This document shows, piece by piece, positions 7,547 through 16,130 of a stretch of 43,828 bases of DNA (within the stretch, counting starts at the first letter, position 1; the number at the start of each line of letters is the position of its first letter). Below the pieces are notes generated by a model. The model did not search any database. It was not told the origin of the DNA and saw only the letters and a list, made by a program, of their open reading frames with translations. Source of the DNA: Streptomyces sp. AV19 (GTDB lineage: Bacteria > Actinomycetota > Actinomycetes > Streptomycetales > Streptomycetaceae); assembly GCF_015999245.1 (NCBI RefSeq), contig NZ_JAEAMR010000007.1, forward strand, positions 253,955 through 297,782, written 5' to 3'. A program made the position numbers and the translations under genes.

Positions 7547-8488
7547 TCAGGCCCGGCCGTCCTGGCAGCGCGCCAGCCACTCCGCCGCCGCCACGTAGTC
7601 GGCGTCCGCCGTCCCCGGCCGCACCGCCGTCTCCGGCACCACGTCCTGCCCGGCGGCCGCGCGCGGGTACGAGCCCAGGAACCGCACGTTCGGGCAGGTC
7701 CGCTTGAGTCCCATCAGGGTCTCGGCCACCCGGCGGTCGCCGATGTGCCCCTCGCAGTCGATCGAGAAGCAGTAGCGGCCCATGCCCTCGCCCGTGGGCC
7801 GCGACTCGATCCACGTCAGGTTGACCCCGCGCGCGGAGAACTCCTGGAGCAGCTCCATCAGCGCGCCCGGGTGGTCGTCGCGGAGCCAGACCACCAGGGA
7901 CGTCCGGTCCGCGCCCGTCCGCGCCGCGGGCCGCGCGGGCCGTCCCGCCAGGACGAAGCGGGTCTCCGCGTTCCGCGCGTCGTGGATGTCCGTGACCAGC
8001 GGCTCCAGCCCGTACGTCGGTGCCGCGAACTCCCCGGCGAACGCGGCGTCGTAGCGGCCGTCGCGCACCAGCCGCGCGCCGTCCGCGTTGGACGCCGCCG
8101 ACTCCCACTGCGCGTCCGGGAGATGGGCGGCCAGCCACTTGCGCACCTGGGGCTGCGCCACGGGGTGCCCGGTCACCGTCTTGATGCCGGACAGCCGCGT
8201 CCCCGGCCGGACGAGCAGCGCGAAGGCGATCCTCAGCAGCACCTCGCGGTAGATCATCAGCGGTGCGCCGGTGGCGAGTTCGTCGAGTGTCGCGGTGACG
8301 CCGCCCTCGACCGAGTTCTCGATCGGCACCAGCGCGGCCGCCGCCTCCCCGCCCCGCACGGCGTCGAGCGCCGCGGGGACGGAGACCATCGGGACGAGCT
8401 CGCGGGTGGCCGCCTCCGGGAGGGTGCGCAGGGCGGCCTCGGTGAAGGTCCCCTCGGGGCCGAGATAGGCGTAGCGGCTGGCCGACAT
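7547..8488 (-). CDS. pheA: Prephenate dehydratase
   Basis: A 313-residue enzyme of phenylalanine synthesis (prephenate to phenylpyruvate). The catalytic PDT domain covers about residues 1-185, with YLGPEGTFTEAAL, VPIENSVEGGVTATLDEL and the ETRFVLAG motif (the TRF triad). A C-terminal ACT domain follows (GALMELLQEFSARGVNLTWI and the ESRPT signature), which gives feedback control by phenylalanine. The ATG at 8486-8488 (MSASRYAYLG) is preceded by GGAGGA at good spacing. No chorismate mutase domain is attached, as usual in actinobacteria. It lies downstream of dtpA with an 85-base gap. Confidence 0.96.
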   Translation of the reverse strand: MSASRYAYLGPEGTFTEAALRTLPEAATRELVPMVSVPAALDAVRGGEAAAALVPIENSVEGGVTATLDELATGAPLMIYREVLLRIAFALLVRPGTRLSGIKTVTGHPVAQPQVRKWLAAHLPDAQWESAASNADGARLVRDGRYDAAFAGEFAAPTYGLEPLVTDIHDARNAETRFVLAGRPARPAARTGADRTSLVVWLRDDHPGALMELLQEFSARGVNLTWIESRPTGEGMGRYCFSIDCEGHIGDRRVAETLMGLKRTCPNVRFLGSYPRAAAGQDVVPETAVRPGTADADYVAAAEWLARCQDGRA

Positions 8489-8573
8489 CACGAGGATTCC
8501 TCCGGATCGATCACCTGGTGGCGCTGCCACGATACTTGGGGTCACTGACACAGGCTGCGGGGCCGGGGCGAAC

Positions 8574-9851
8574 TCACCCCTCCAGCAACCGCTGTCCCAC
8601 GTACTCCCCTTCCGCACATCCGCCCGGCACCGCGAACAGCCCGCTCGCCTCGTGCCGCAGGAAGCGCGAGAGCCCGTCCCCCCGGTCTAGCTTCCGCTGC
8701 ACCGGCACGAAGCCCCGCATGGGGTCCGCCTGCCAGGCGATGAACAGCAGCCCCGCGTCCGGGGCGCCGTCGTCGCGGAAACCGTCGTGGTACGAGTAGG
8801 CGCGCCGCAGCATCGTCGCGCCCCGGTTGGACTCGGGCGCCGCGACGCGGATGTGGGCGTCGCCCGCGATGGCCAGCGTGCCGTCGGGGTTGACCTTGTC
8901 CAGGTCGACCGGTGTCGTCTCCGTACCGCCGGACAGGGGCGCGCCGTCCGACTTGCGGCGGCCTATCACCCTCTCCTGCCGCTCCGGCGACAGGTGGTCC
9001 CAGGTGTCGAGCAGCATCCGGATGCGGCGCACGACGGCGAAGGAGCCGCCCGCCATCCAGGCGTCCGCGCCCCCGTGGTCCCCGGGGACGAAGATCCGTT
9101 CGTCGAAGTCGGGGGCCGAGGGCTTGGGGTTGTTGGTGCCGTCGATCTGGCCCATCAGGTTGCGCCCGGTCATCGGCTGCTCGGTGGCCCCGGGCGCGCG
9201 GTTGAAGCCGTTCATCTGCCAGCGCAGCCGGGCCGAGTCGGCGGCCTGCCGCTGGATCAGGCGCAGCGCGTGGAAGGCGACGAACGCGTCGTCCGCGCCG
9301 ATCTGCACCCACAGGTCGCCGTCGCTGTGCTTGGGGTCGAGCGCGTCCTGGGTGAAGGCGGGCAGCGGTTCGAGCCTGGCCGGGCGCTTGGCCGTCAGAC
9401 CGGTCCGGTCGAAGAAGGTGCGGCCGAAGCCGAAGGTGACGGTCAGCGAGGACGGGCCGGCGTCCAGCGCGATCCCGGTGTCGTCGCCCTTGGGCGCCCG
9501 GCCCGCCGCCAGCTCGGCGGCCGTCGCCGACCAGCGGCGCAGCAGCGCGGCGGCGGCCTTGCGGTCGGCGCCCGGGGCGAGGTCGAAGGCCAGCAGGTGG
9601 CCGTGGGCCTGGGCGGGATCGGCGATGCCCGCCTGGTGCGTGCCGTGGAAGGGCAGTGACGCGGAGCCGACGCCGGACAGCGGCGCCTTGCCGTCGCGAG
9701 CCACCGTGGCGCCGGCCGCCCCGGCCACCCCGCCCGCGAGGAGGCCGCCCGCGCCCACGGCGCCGGCGGTACCGAGCAGCCGGCGTCTGGAGAGGGCGGA
9801 GTCGTGCGCGGTCTGCTTCGTCTTGTTCGCCTTGCCGGATGTCTCAGTCAT
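8574..9851 (-). CDS. dtpA: DyP-type heme peroxidase, Tat-exported (DtpA-like)
   Basis: A 425-residue exported heme peroxidase. The Tat signal SRRRLLG sits at residues 21-27, followed by an alanine/glycine-rich hydrophobic stretch. The DyP signature GQIDGTNNP (234-242) contains the catalytic Asp, and the AHIR segment (His333) with Arg349/350 fits the proximal heme ligand and distal arginine. In Streptomyces lividans DtpA is required for maturation of the copper radical oxidase GlxA and for development. The adjoining sco, ecuC and copCD genes match that genomic setting, which favours DtpA over the ferrochelatase-type EfeB. The ATG overlaps the end of copCD by eight bases, so translation is probably coupled. 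Confidence 0.88.
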   Translation of the reverse strand: MTETSGKANKTKQTAHDSALSRRRLLGTAGAVGAGGLLAGGVAGAAGATVARDGKAPLSGVGSASLPFHGTHQAGIADPAQAHGHLLAFDLAPGADRKAAAALLRRWSATAAELAAGRAPKGDDTGIALDAGPSSLTVTFGFGRTFFDRTGLTAKRPARLEPLPAFTQDALDPKHSDGDLWVQIGADDAFVAFHALRLIQRQAADSARLRWQMNGFNRAPGATEQPMTGRNLMGQIDGTNNPKPSAPDFDERIFVPGDHGGADAWMAGGSFAVVRRIRMLLDTWDHLSPERQERVIGRRKSDGAPLSGGTETTPVDLDKVNPDGTLAIAGDAHIRVAAPESNRGATMLRRAYSYHDGFRDDGAPDAGLLFIAWQADPMRGFVPVQRKLDRGDGLSRFLRHEASGLFAVPGGCAEGEYVGQRLLEG

Positions 9852-11706
9852 GGATGTCTACGTTTTCGATCTCGGTGACCTGGTCGATCTCGGAGGTCCG
9901 TACGGTCAGGGTGAGCTGCCACCGCCCCGCCATGGGCAGCTGGAAGCCGGAGGCGCGCAGCCGCCCCGCGGACACGCGTTCCAGGGGGACGCGCAGCGGG
10001 CCGACGCTCTTCTCCTTCTCGGTGAACGACACCGCCGCTTCGGGGACGTCGACGGGCTTGCCGGCGGGGTCCGTGAGCGCGACGTCGACGGTGTTGGCGC
10101 CGGAGCGGCCGGGGCCGAGGGTGATCCGGGCGGTGCCGCGGCCGCCCGTTCCCCCGGTGTCGTAGGCGACGGTGACCACGGCCGGGCCCGTCCTCGCGGG
10201 TGCCGAGCTGCCGCCCGTCCGCCCGGCACGCTCCTGTCCGGCCTCGGCGCGGCCGGGCTGGGTGGTGGTGAGGACGGTGGTGACGGCGAGCAGGACGACG
10301 GCGACGGCGGCCTCGGTCAGGACCGAGCGGCGCAGTCCGGAGCGGCCGGGGTCCGCGTCCCGCCTCCGCTTGCCGGCCGCCTTGGCGACGGCGGCCCGCT
10401 GCCGGGCGAGCTGGGCGGCGCGCTCGGGGGAGTCGGCGGTCCTCGCGGCGGGCGTCCCGGTCCGGGGGCCGGACGGCCGGACGCCGTCGGCGAGCCGGGC
10501 CGTCCACCGCCGCGAGAACACGGCGGACGCGACCATCGCGGCCACCAGCGCGACCTTGACGAGCAGCCAGCGCCCGTAGTCCGTGCCGGTGAGCGCGGAC
10601 CAGCTGCCGACCTGCCGCCAGGACTGGTAGAGCCCGGTGACCACCAGGACGCACACGGCCCCGAACGCCAGCCGGGAGAACCGCCGCACCGCCTCGCGCG
10701 GCAGGGCGTCGTCCGCCCGGAGCGCGGCGAGCAGGGCGGCGAGACCGCCCAGCCACACCCCGACGGCCAGCAGGTGCGCCACGTCGACGGGCATGGCGAG
10801 CCAGGGCTGGACGCCCTGGCTGGCGTGCTCGGCCGCCGCCCAGGTCGCCGCGAGTCCGGCGGCGACGACGGTGCCGCCGGCGGCCAGTCCGCAGGCGACG
10901 GAGGGGCGGTCGCGCAGCGGCGGGGCGCCCTCGCGGGTGTACGAGCCGAACAGCAGGGCCAGGAAGACCGCCGCCGCGCTCAGCAGGAGCAGCCGTGTCA
11001 GCATGGCCGCGCCCGGCTTGGTGGACAGTGCGTCACCGAGCAGCGCGAGGTCGAGGACGGAGCCCGGCCCCTTGCCGCCGGTGTAGGCGCCGCGCAGCAG
11101 CAACAGCACGGCGGTGGACACGAACAGTGTGATCCAGCCGCCGACCGCGAGTTTCTGCACGGGACGCGCCGCCCGGCACGCGCCGGCGAAGACACAGCCG
11201 CCGACGAGCAGGGCGAACCCGGCGTACGCCGCGTACCGGGCGATGTCGTAGAGCGTCCCGACCACCGGGTCCGTCCCGGCGACCGCCACTTCGGCCGTGG
11301 TCCTCGACGGGGCGCCGACGGAGAAGGTGAAGGCCCCGGCCACCGGGTGGCTGTCCGCCGAGACGGCCTGCCAGGCCACCGTGTACGTGCCGTCGGCGAT
11401 CCCGGGGCGCAGCGCGACGGCGGCCGTCTCGGAGCGCCCGTCCGTGTGGACGGGCTTCCCGGCGTCGACGCGGGTGCCCTTCGGGTCGAGCACGCGGACC
11501 GAGTCGGCGCCGAGCAGCACCCCTTCGGAGAAGGTCAGCTCGATCCGGGCGGGCGCGGTGGGCACCACCGAACCCTGGCGGGGGTCGGTGGCGGTGAGCG
11601 CGGCGTGCGCCGACGCGGTGCCCGCGCCGGCCGTCAGCACGCACAGCAGCGCGGCGGCCAGCGTGCCCAGCAGGGCCGCGAGCCGCCCGGCGGTCGGGGT
11701 CCTCAT
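9844..11706 (-). CDS. CopC-CopD fusion copper transport protein
   Basis: A 620-residue membrane protein. A signal peptide ends at ASAHAALTATDPRQGS; the His exposed after cleavage plus the SADSHPVAG histidine form the CopC copper site (residues about 33-130). Eight or so membrane helices follow (about 155-400), corresponding to CopD. A cytoplasmic basic loop, another helix near 475-490, and a C-terminal beta-rich domain (about 510-620) resembling YtkA/CopC-like folds complete the chain. It probably binds periplasmic copper and moves it into the cell. It lies between ecuC (6-base gap) and dtpA (overlap). An alternative reading is a DUF-type copper resistance protein without proven transport. 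Confidence 0.88.
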   Translation of the reverse strand: MRTPTAGRLAALLGTLAAALLCVLTAGAGTASAHAALTATDPRQGSVVPTAPARIELTFSEGVLLGADSVRVLDPKGTRVDAGKPVHTDGRSETAAVALRPGIADGTYTVAWQAVSADSHPVAGAFTFSVGAPSRTTAEVAVAGTDPVVGTLYDIARYAAYAGFALLVGGCVFAGACRAARPVQKLAVGGWITLFVSTAVLLLLRGAYTGGKGPGSVLDLALLGDALSTKPGAAMLTRLLLLSAAAVFLALLFGSYTREGAPPLRDRPSVACGLAAGGTVVAAGLAATWAAAEHASQGVQPWLAMPVDVAHLLAVGVWLGGLAALLAALRADDALPREAVRRFSRLAFGAVCVLVVTGLYQSWRQVGSWSALTGTDYGRWLLVKVALVAAMVASAVFSRRWTARLADGVRPSGPRTGTPAARTADSPERAAQLARQRAAVAKAAGKRRRDADPGRSGLRRSVLTEAAVAVVLLAVTTVLTTTQPGRAEAGQERAGRTGGSSAPARTGPAVVTVAYDTGGTGGRGTARITLGPGRSGANTVDVALTDPAGKPVDVPEAAVSFTEKEKSVGPLRVPLERVSAGRLRASGFQLPMAGRWQLTLTVRTSEIDQVTEIENVDIHD

Positions 11707-11712
11707 GCGACG

Positions 11713-12192
11713 TCAGTCCTTGGGGCGGAAGGACGCGCTCTCCACCGGGACCTGGACCTTCACCGGCGCGGAGGTGGCGAAGTGCAGGGTGAACTCGACC
11801 TTCTCGCCCACCTTGGGCTTGTGGTCCAGCTTGCCGAGCATCAGGTGGTTGCCGCCCCGGGAGAGGGAGAGCGTGCCGTTGGCCGGGACGTCCAGCTTCG
11901 CGGCGTGCTTCATCTTCGAGCCCTCGGTGGTGTGGAGGGTGACGTCGCCGGAGAGCGGGGTGGTGACCTTGGTGAGCTGGTCGGCCTTGCCGCCGTCGTT
12001 CTTGACGGTGAAGTAGGCGGCGGCCATGTCCGCCATGGCGGGCTGCGGCAGGTAGGCGCCGCTGACCGACAGCTCGGGCTTGTCCTTGGAACCGGAGTCG
12101 CAGCCGGTCACGAGGACGAGGGTGCCGGCGAGCAGCAGCGGCAGGGCGGTGGCGGTGGCGGCGGTCGCGCGGTTCATCTTTACGGGGCGCAT
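11713..12192 (-). CDS. ecuC: Extracellular copper chaperone, PCuAC family (ECuC)
   Basis: A 159-residue lipoprotein: LVLVTGC provides the lipobox Cys. The PCuAC copper site, of the form H-x(n)-M-x(n)-H-x-M, is present as LHTTEGSKMKHAAK and NHLMLGKL. The family carries Cu(I) outside the membrane and hands it to Sco proteins and cytochrome oxidase. The ATG at 12190-12192 overlaps the sco stop (ATGA) and has GGGGGAG upstream; an internal ATG at 12177 is a weaker alternative. The gene order sco-ecuC-copCD-dtpA is the one known from S. lividans and S. coelicolor. Confidence 0.92.
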   Translation of the reverse strand: MRPVKMNRATAATATALPLLLAGTLVLVTGCDSGSKDKPELSVSGAYLPQPAMADMAAAYFTVKNDGGKADQLTKVTTPLSGDVTLHTTEGSKMKHAAKLDVPANGTLSLSRGGNHLMLGKLDHKPKVGEKVEFTLHFATSAPVKVQVPVESASFRPKD

Positions 12193-12845
12193 CACGGGTT
12201 CTCCCCCTTGACGATCTCCGGGAGACCCTTGGCGTACTGGTCGGCGGTGGTTTCGGCGGTGTAGAGCCAGTGGCCCTTGTCGTCCTTGGGCGAGAACCCG
12301 ACGACCTGGGCGCCGTGGCTGACGGTGATGGAGCCGTCCTTCTCCTTCTTGGGCTTCTCCACCAGGATCCCGAGCGGCTTGGCCGCGGCCTGGACGGTGT
12401 CGAACGAGCCGGTCAGGCCGACGATGTCCTGCCCACCCTGGGCGTCGAGCCACTTGCGCATCCGCTCGGGAGTGTCCCGGTCGGGGTCCGTGGTGACGAA
12501 GACGATCTGCAGCTTCTCCTGCTCGGCCTTGGGCAGCTTCTTCTCGGCGGCGGCCATGTCGGCGACCACCGTGGAGCAGACGTCGGGGCAGTAGGTGTAG
12601 CCGAAGTAGAGCAGGACCGGACGGCCCTTGGTCTCCTTGACCAGCTCGTAGGTCTTGCCGCCGGTGTCCTTGAGGACCAGGTCGGGCTTGGCCTTGGGCG
12701 TGTCGAGGGTGATGGGGGTCTTCCTGGGCTCGGCGGAGACGTCGGCGGCCGGCTTGTCCTCCGCCTTGTCGCCGGATCCGCCGCAGGCCGTCAGGGTGAG
12801 CGCGGCGGCGAGGGCCAGCACCGCGCTCGCGGTCTTGGTGCGCAT
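12192..12845 (-). CDS. sco: Sco1/SenC copper metallochaperone lipoprotein
   Basis: A 217-residue thioredoxin-fold protein anchored through lipobox Cys21 (LTLTAC). The copper ligands are Cys86 and Cys90 (YCPDVC) and His177 (SHGAQVV). Sco delivers copper to the CuA site of cytochrome c oxidase, and in Streptomyces also to the GlxA pathway. The ATG at 12843-12845 is preceded by GGAG at proper spacing. It overlaps ecuC by the ATGA motif, so the two chaperones are made together. Confidence 0.95.
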   Translation of the reverse strand: MRTKTASAVLALAAALTLTACGGSGDKAEDKPAADVSAEPRKTPITLDTPKAKPDLVLKDTGGKTYELVKETKGRPVLLYFGYTYCPDVCSTVVADMAAAEKKLPKAEQEKLQIVFVTTDPDRDTPERMRKWLDAQGGQDIVGLTGSFDTVQAAAKPLGILVEKPKKEKDGSITVSHGAQVVGFSPKDDKGHWLYTAETTADQYAKGLPEIVKGENP

Positions 12846-12931
12846 GGAGTGCTTCTCCAAAGGGATGGGTCGATGGTGCGGGACCGGCGGTCCGTCCTGG
12901 GACGGGCCCGCCGGCCCGGCCGGTCCGTGCG

Positions 12932-13669
12932 TCAGGCTGCGGTGCGACGGCGCCCGGCGAAGACGCCGAAGGCGATGCCCGCCGCGCCGACGACGATGCC
13001 CACGATGCCGAGGGTCCGCGCGGTGGTGTCGGAGCCGTCGGACGAGCCGCCGTCCCGGGCCTCGGAGGCGGCGGCCTGGGCCTTGGCCTCCTTGCCGTTC
13101 TTGGCGTCCGCCTTGTCGACGAGCTTCAGCACGGGGGCGGGGTGCTCGGGCTCCTCGCCGCCGGGCTTGGACGGGTCGATCCAGCGCACGACGTCGTCGT
13201 CGGAGTAGGTCTGGAGGGCCTTGAAGACCAGTTCGTCGGTGTCGGTGGGCAGTTGGCCCACCGACAGCGGGAACTGCTGGAACTGGCCCGGCTCGATCTT
13301 CCCGCCGGTCCAGGTCACCTTGCTGACGGCCTCGTCGATGGTCTTGCCGTGCATCTGGACGGGCTTGTCGAGCTTGGTCTTCTCGACCTTCACGTCCCAG
13401 CCCGGTACCGCCTGTGGCATCACGGAGACGAGTGGGTGCCTGGGGTCGAGGGAGAGCTCGAGCTTGACCGTCGAGGCGTTGTCCTTCTCGTTCGGCACCT
13501 TGATGGAGACGGTGCTGTAGCCGCCCTTCTCGGCGGTGCCCGGCTGCACGCTCACGTGCGCGAGGGCGGGGCCGGCCAGCAGCAGGACGCCGCTCGCGGC
13601 GGCGGTGCCGACGACGGCCAGACGGCGCGGAAGACGGGTGCGGGTGCGCGTGGTGGTGTCGATGTTCAT
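12932..13669 (-). CDS. YcnI-like copper-binding membrane protein
   Basis: A 245-residue protein with an N-terminal signal peptide ending ALAHVSVQPG. The mature N-terminal His and a downstream tryptophan (SKVTWTGG) form the mono-histidine copper site known for the DUF1775/YcnI family. The beta-sandwich domain covers about 38-180. A Lys/Ala/Glu linker and one C-terminal helix (LGIVGIVVGAAGIAFGVFAG) ending in RRR follow, anchoring it outside the cell. The ATG at 13667-13669 has GGGAG upstream. It lies 86 bases upstream of sco in the same direction. Confidence 0.92.
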   Translation of the reverse strand: MNIDTTTRTRTRLPRRLAVVGTAAASGVLLLAGPALAHVSVQPGTAEKGGYSTVSIKVPNEKDNASTVKLELSLDPRHPLVSVMPQAVPGWDVKVEKTKLDKPVQMHGKTIDEAVSKVTWTGGKIEPGQFQQFPLSVGQLPTDTDELVFKALQTYSDDDVVRWIDPSKPGGEEPEHPAPVLKLVDKADAKNGKEAKAQAAASEARDGGSSDGSDTTARTLGIVGIVVGAAGIAFGVFAGRRRTAA

Positions 13670-13768
13670 GCGGAAACACTCCCTGGGCAGGAGGAGGCGG
13701 AAGAGGTGGCGCGCGTGCGGCCGTGCCACGATCGCCCTCCCGCCGTGGTGCCGGGGTGCGTCGTGTGC

Positions 13769-14548
13769 TCAGGCCGCGAGGGCGAAGCGCGGGGGACCCC
13801 GCCTGATCACGGAGTGCTGGAGCTCGGGCTCGCGTGCCGGGCGCTCGTCGTCCCGGTGCGTACGGCGCACGGGAGCGTCCGGCCCGTCGTCCGTCCCCGT
13901 GAGGAACGCGCGGACGAACGTCAGCGCGGCGCGCAGCGCCCGGACGAACGCCGCCTCGCCGACCGCGCGGGCCGACTGCGCCGACAGCAGCACCACCCGC
14001 CACAGCGCCGCCTCGCCGCGCCGCAGCAGCCAGCCCAGGACCAGGGCCGCGAGCAGGTGACCGAGCAGCATCGGCAACGAGGGGACGAGGGCGTGCGAAA
14101 AGCTCTCGACGGGTGCGGGCGCGGCCGCCGCCGGGTGCGTGGCGGACGGGTCGAGACCGGCGTCCAGGATGATCCGGCGCGCCTCGGCCGGGGAGGCCGG
14201 GGGCCGCTGGTTGCAGAGCAGCCGGCCCGCGAAGCTGACCAGTGGACCGTCATGCCCCGAGCGGGGGGCCGCCTCGGGCCCGCGCTGCCCCAGGGCGAAC
14301 AGGGCGTGCAACGCCATCTGCCCCGCGGCCAGGCAGGCCGCTATCCCCGGCAGCGAGCGCTCCCGCCCGGCCAGCGGTGCCGTCAGGGCGAACACCGTCG
14401 CGAACCCCGCCGCCAGCGTCCACAGCGGCACCGGTGCGCAGGAGGCCAGCGCATGCCCGCCCGCGGACAGCAGAACGCAGACCGCGGTGAACACCGCGGC
14501 CCGGATCAGTCGCAGATCGGCGCCGGCGCGCGCGACGGGGTGAGGCAT
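13769..14548 (-). CDS. Integral membrane protein, first gene of the copper cluster
   Basis: A 259-residue protein with about five hydrophobic segments (around residues 15-38, 40-60, 68-88, 150-175 and a weaker one near 180-210) and a polar, arginine-rich C-terminal tail. I do not recognise a named domain; similarly placed proteins in Streptomyces copper clusters are annotated only as membrane proteins. A CxxxRPP-like segment (LLCNQRPPASP) lies in the outer loop. The ATG at 14546-14548 has little ribosome-binding sequence. It is 99 bases upstream of ycnI, and its promoter must lie in 14549-14725, back to back with the ATP-binding-protein gene. Confidence 0.75.
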   Translation of the reverse strand: MPHPVARAGADLRLIRAAVFTAVCVLLSAGGHALASCAPVPLWTLAAGFATVFALTAPLAGRERSLPGIAACLAAGQMALHALFALGQRGPEAAPRSGHDGPLVSFAGRLLCNQRPPASPAEARRIILDAGLDPSATHPAAAAPAPVESFSHALVPSLPMLLGHLLAALVLGWLLRRGEAALWRVVLLSAQSARAVGEAAFVRALRAALTFVRAFLTGTDDGPDAPVRRTHRDDERPAREPELQHSVIRRGPPRFALAA

Positions 14549-14725
14549 GGCTGCGTCATCATCCCACCGGACTTACCCCTTCCCTACGGCAGGGTGCTCC
14601 GCATACCCCAATGCGCCCTCCCGCCGCGTCCGCCGAATGAGCGGACTCACACGCCCGGCAGGCTTACCACCTGTCGCGCGTGGCTATAGGTATCGATATG
14701 TCGAGCCGCGGCCAGGAGGCTGAGC

Positions 14726-15199
14726 ATGAGCATTTGGTGGTCACTCCACTTGCGGCGCGAGGCTGCGAGCGTTCCGCTCGCCCGGCGGCTGCTGGTCGGC
14801 GCGATGGAGACGGCCGGGGTCGACCCCGAGACGGCCTACGACCTGGCGGTCGCCCTCAGCGAGGCGTGTGCGAACGCCGTGGAGCACGGCGGTGACTCCT
14901 CCACCGGCTACCGGGTGACGGCCCGGATCGACGGCGACACCTGTCGCATCGAGGTCACCGATTCCGGCCCCGGCTTCACCGGCCCCGCGCCACTGCGCGA
15001 ACGCCGCCGCACAGCCCGCCGCCTGGAGACGCGGCCCCCGGCCCCCGCCCATGACGAACACGGGCGGGGCCTCTTTCTGATCGAATCCCTGACGGACAAC
15101 GTCCACGTCCGCAACCGCCCGGGCCGGCAGGGCGCCGTGGTCACCTTCGACAAGATCCTCAAGTGGCGCGAGGACGCGGCCCTCCTCAGGGCCTCGTGA
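14726..15199 (+). CDS. Anti-sigma-factor-type ATP-binding protein (HATPase_c_2)
   Basis: A 157-residue single-domain GHKL ATPase of the RsbW/SpoIIAB family. The N box is ALSEACANAVEHG, the G1 box DSGPGF and the G2 box GRGLFLIE. Streptomyces encode dozens of these, acting as anti-sigma kinases or orphan partners of PP2C phosphatases. AGGAGG precedes the ATG at 14726. A TATAGG -10-like element and a TATCGATA palindrome lie at about 14684-14700. It is divergent from the copper cluster, and no sigma factor or anti-anti-sigma gene is adjacent. Confidence 0.9.
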   Translation: MSIWWSLHLRREAASVPLARRLLVGAMETAGVDPETAYDLAVALSEACANAVEHGGDSSTGYRVTARIDGDTCRIEVTDSGPGFTGPAPLRERRRTARRLETRPPAPAHDEHGRGLFLIESLTDNVHVRNRPGRQGAVVTFDKILKWREDAALLRAS

Positions 15200-15244
15200 C
15201 GCAGGGCCTCGTGACTCAGGGCCTCATGACCGGAGCCCGGGCCG

Positions 15245-16015
15245 TCAGCCCCCGGTAACCGGCCGGGAGTCCGCCGCCCCGGCCACGATCTCGTCCAGCA
15301 GTGCGGCCAGATCCGACGGGCGGGAGAACATCGGCCAGTGCCCGGTGGGCAGGTGGTGCAGCTCCACACCGGCCATCGCGGAGAAGGCCGGGTTCCCGCC
15401 CTCGGCGAGCGCGTGCACCAGCTCCGGGGTGAAGGTGCAGGCGATCACCGAGCGGGGAAGGCCGGGAAGCGCCTCCGGGCGGTCGAGGGGCCGGGTGGCA
15501 CAGCCGGCCGGCTGAGGGGTGCACCGCTCGCGCATCCGTATCAGTTGCTCCTCGCTCAGCCCGGCCAGGTTCTCCGGTTCGTCGGCCGGGTCGAACGGGG
15601 GCACCGGAACCTGCCACCCCGCACCCTCCCGGGCGATCCGCGCACGCTGCTCCTCCGCCGCCTCAGGACCCTGGAAGTCGATCAGCGCCATGCCGCCGGG
15701 CAGCGGGCCGCTGTCCACGTAGACGACGCGGGCGACGCGCTCCGGCACCCGGTCGGCGGCGCCGGTGACGGGCAGGTTCGCCCCGCTGTGCCCGACGAGC
15801 ACCACCTCGCGCAGGTCCTTCTCCTCCAGGGTCCGCACGATGTCGGCGACGTGGGTCTCCACATCCACGCCGGGACCCGCTTCGCCGGCCCGCTCGGCGA
15901 GCCCGGTCAGTGTGAGCGGGTGGACGTCGTGCCCCGCCTCGCGCAGGGGCCGGGCGACCTCCTCCCACGCCCACGCGCCGAGCCAGAATCCGGGAACCAG
16001 AACGATCGTGGCCAT
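15245..16015 (-). CDS. Alpha/beta hydrolase
   Basis: A 256-residue esterase-like enzyme of the plant Pir7/MES type. VLVPGFWLGAWAWEEV is the oxyanion-loop region, VLVGHSGANLP the nucleophile elbow (Ser), and TGHWPMFSRP carries the catalytic His. The substrate is unknown. The ATG at 16013-16015 follows GGAGAGA; the frame extends four codons upstream. It is divergent from a WYL regulator 115 bases away, which probably controls it. A GTCCG/CGGAC inverted repeat at 16077-16090 next to a TAGTGT -10-like element is a candidate site. Confidence 0.88.
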   Translation of the reverse strand: MATIVLVPGFWLGAWAWEEVARPLREAGHDVHPLTLTGLAERAGEAGPGVDVETHVADIVRTLEEKDLREVVLVGHSGANLPVTGAADRVPERVARVVYVDSGPLPGGMALIDFQGPEAAEEQRARIAREGAGWQVPVPPFDPADEPENLAGLSEEQLIRMRERCTPQPAGCATRPLDRPEALPGLPRSVIACTFTPELVHALAEGGNPAFSAMAGVELHHLPTGHWPMFSRPSDLAALLDEIVAGAADSRPVTGG

Positions 16016-16076
16016 GTCTCTCCGCACCTTTCCGCTGCCGCCGACGGGTCCGCCGCCGTCGCTTCGCCGACACTAG

Positions 16077-16090
16077 GTCCGATACCGGAC
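16077..16090. promoter_or_regulatory. Inverted repeat between hydrolase and WYL regulator
   Basis: GTCCGATACCGGAC has 5-bp arms GTCCG/CGGAC around four bases, in the shared 115-base intergenic region next to a TAGTGT hexamer read leftward. It is a candidate operator for the divergent WYL regulator. Confidence 0.4.
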
Positions 16091-16130
16091 AGAACCCGCC
16101 CGGATTGACCGTCGATTGATGAGGTGGCCT

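Noticed and set aside
8827..12264. A 1145-codon rightward open frame
   Set aside because: It is antisense to dtpA, copCD and ecuC, which have clear family motifs and ribosome binding sites.
14549..14725. A CsoR-type copper operator upstream of the copper cluster
   Set aside because: Only a single ATACCCC half-site (around 14603-14609) is visible; no dyad partner was found.
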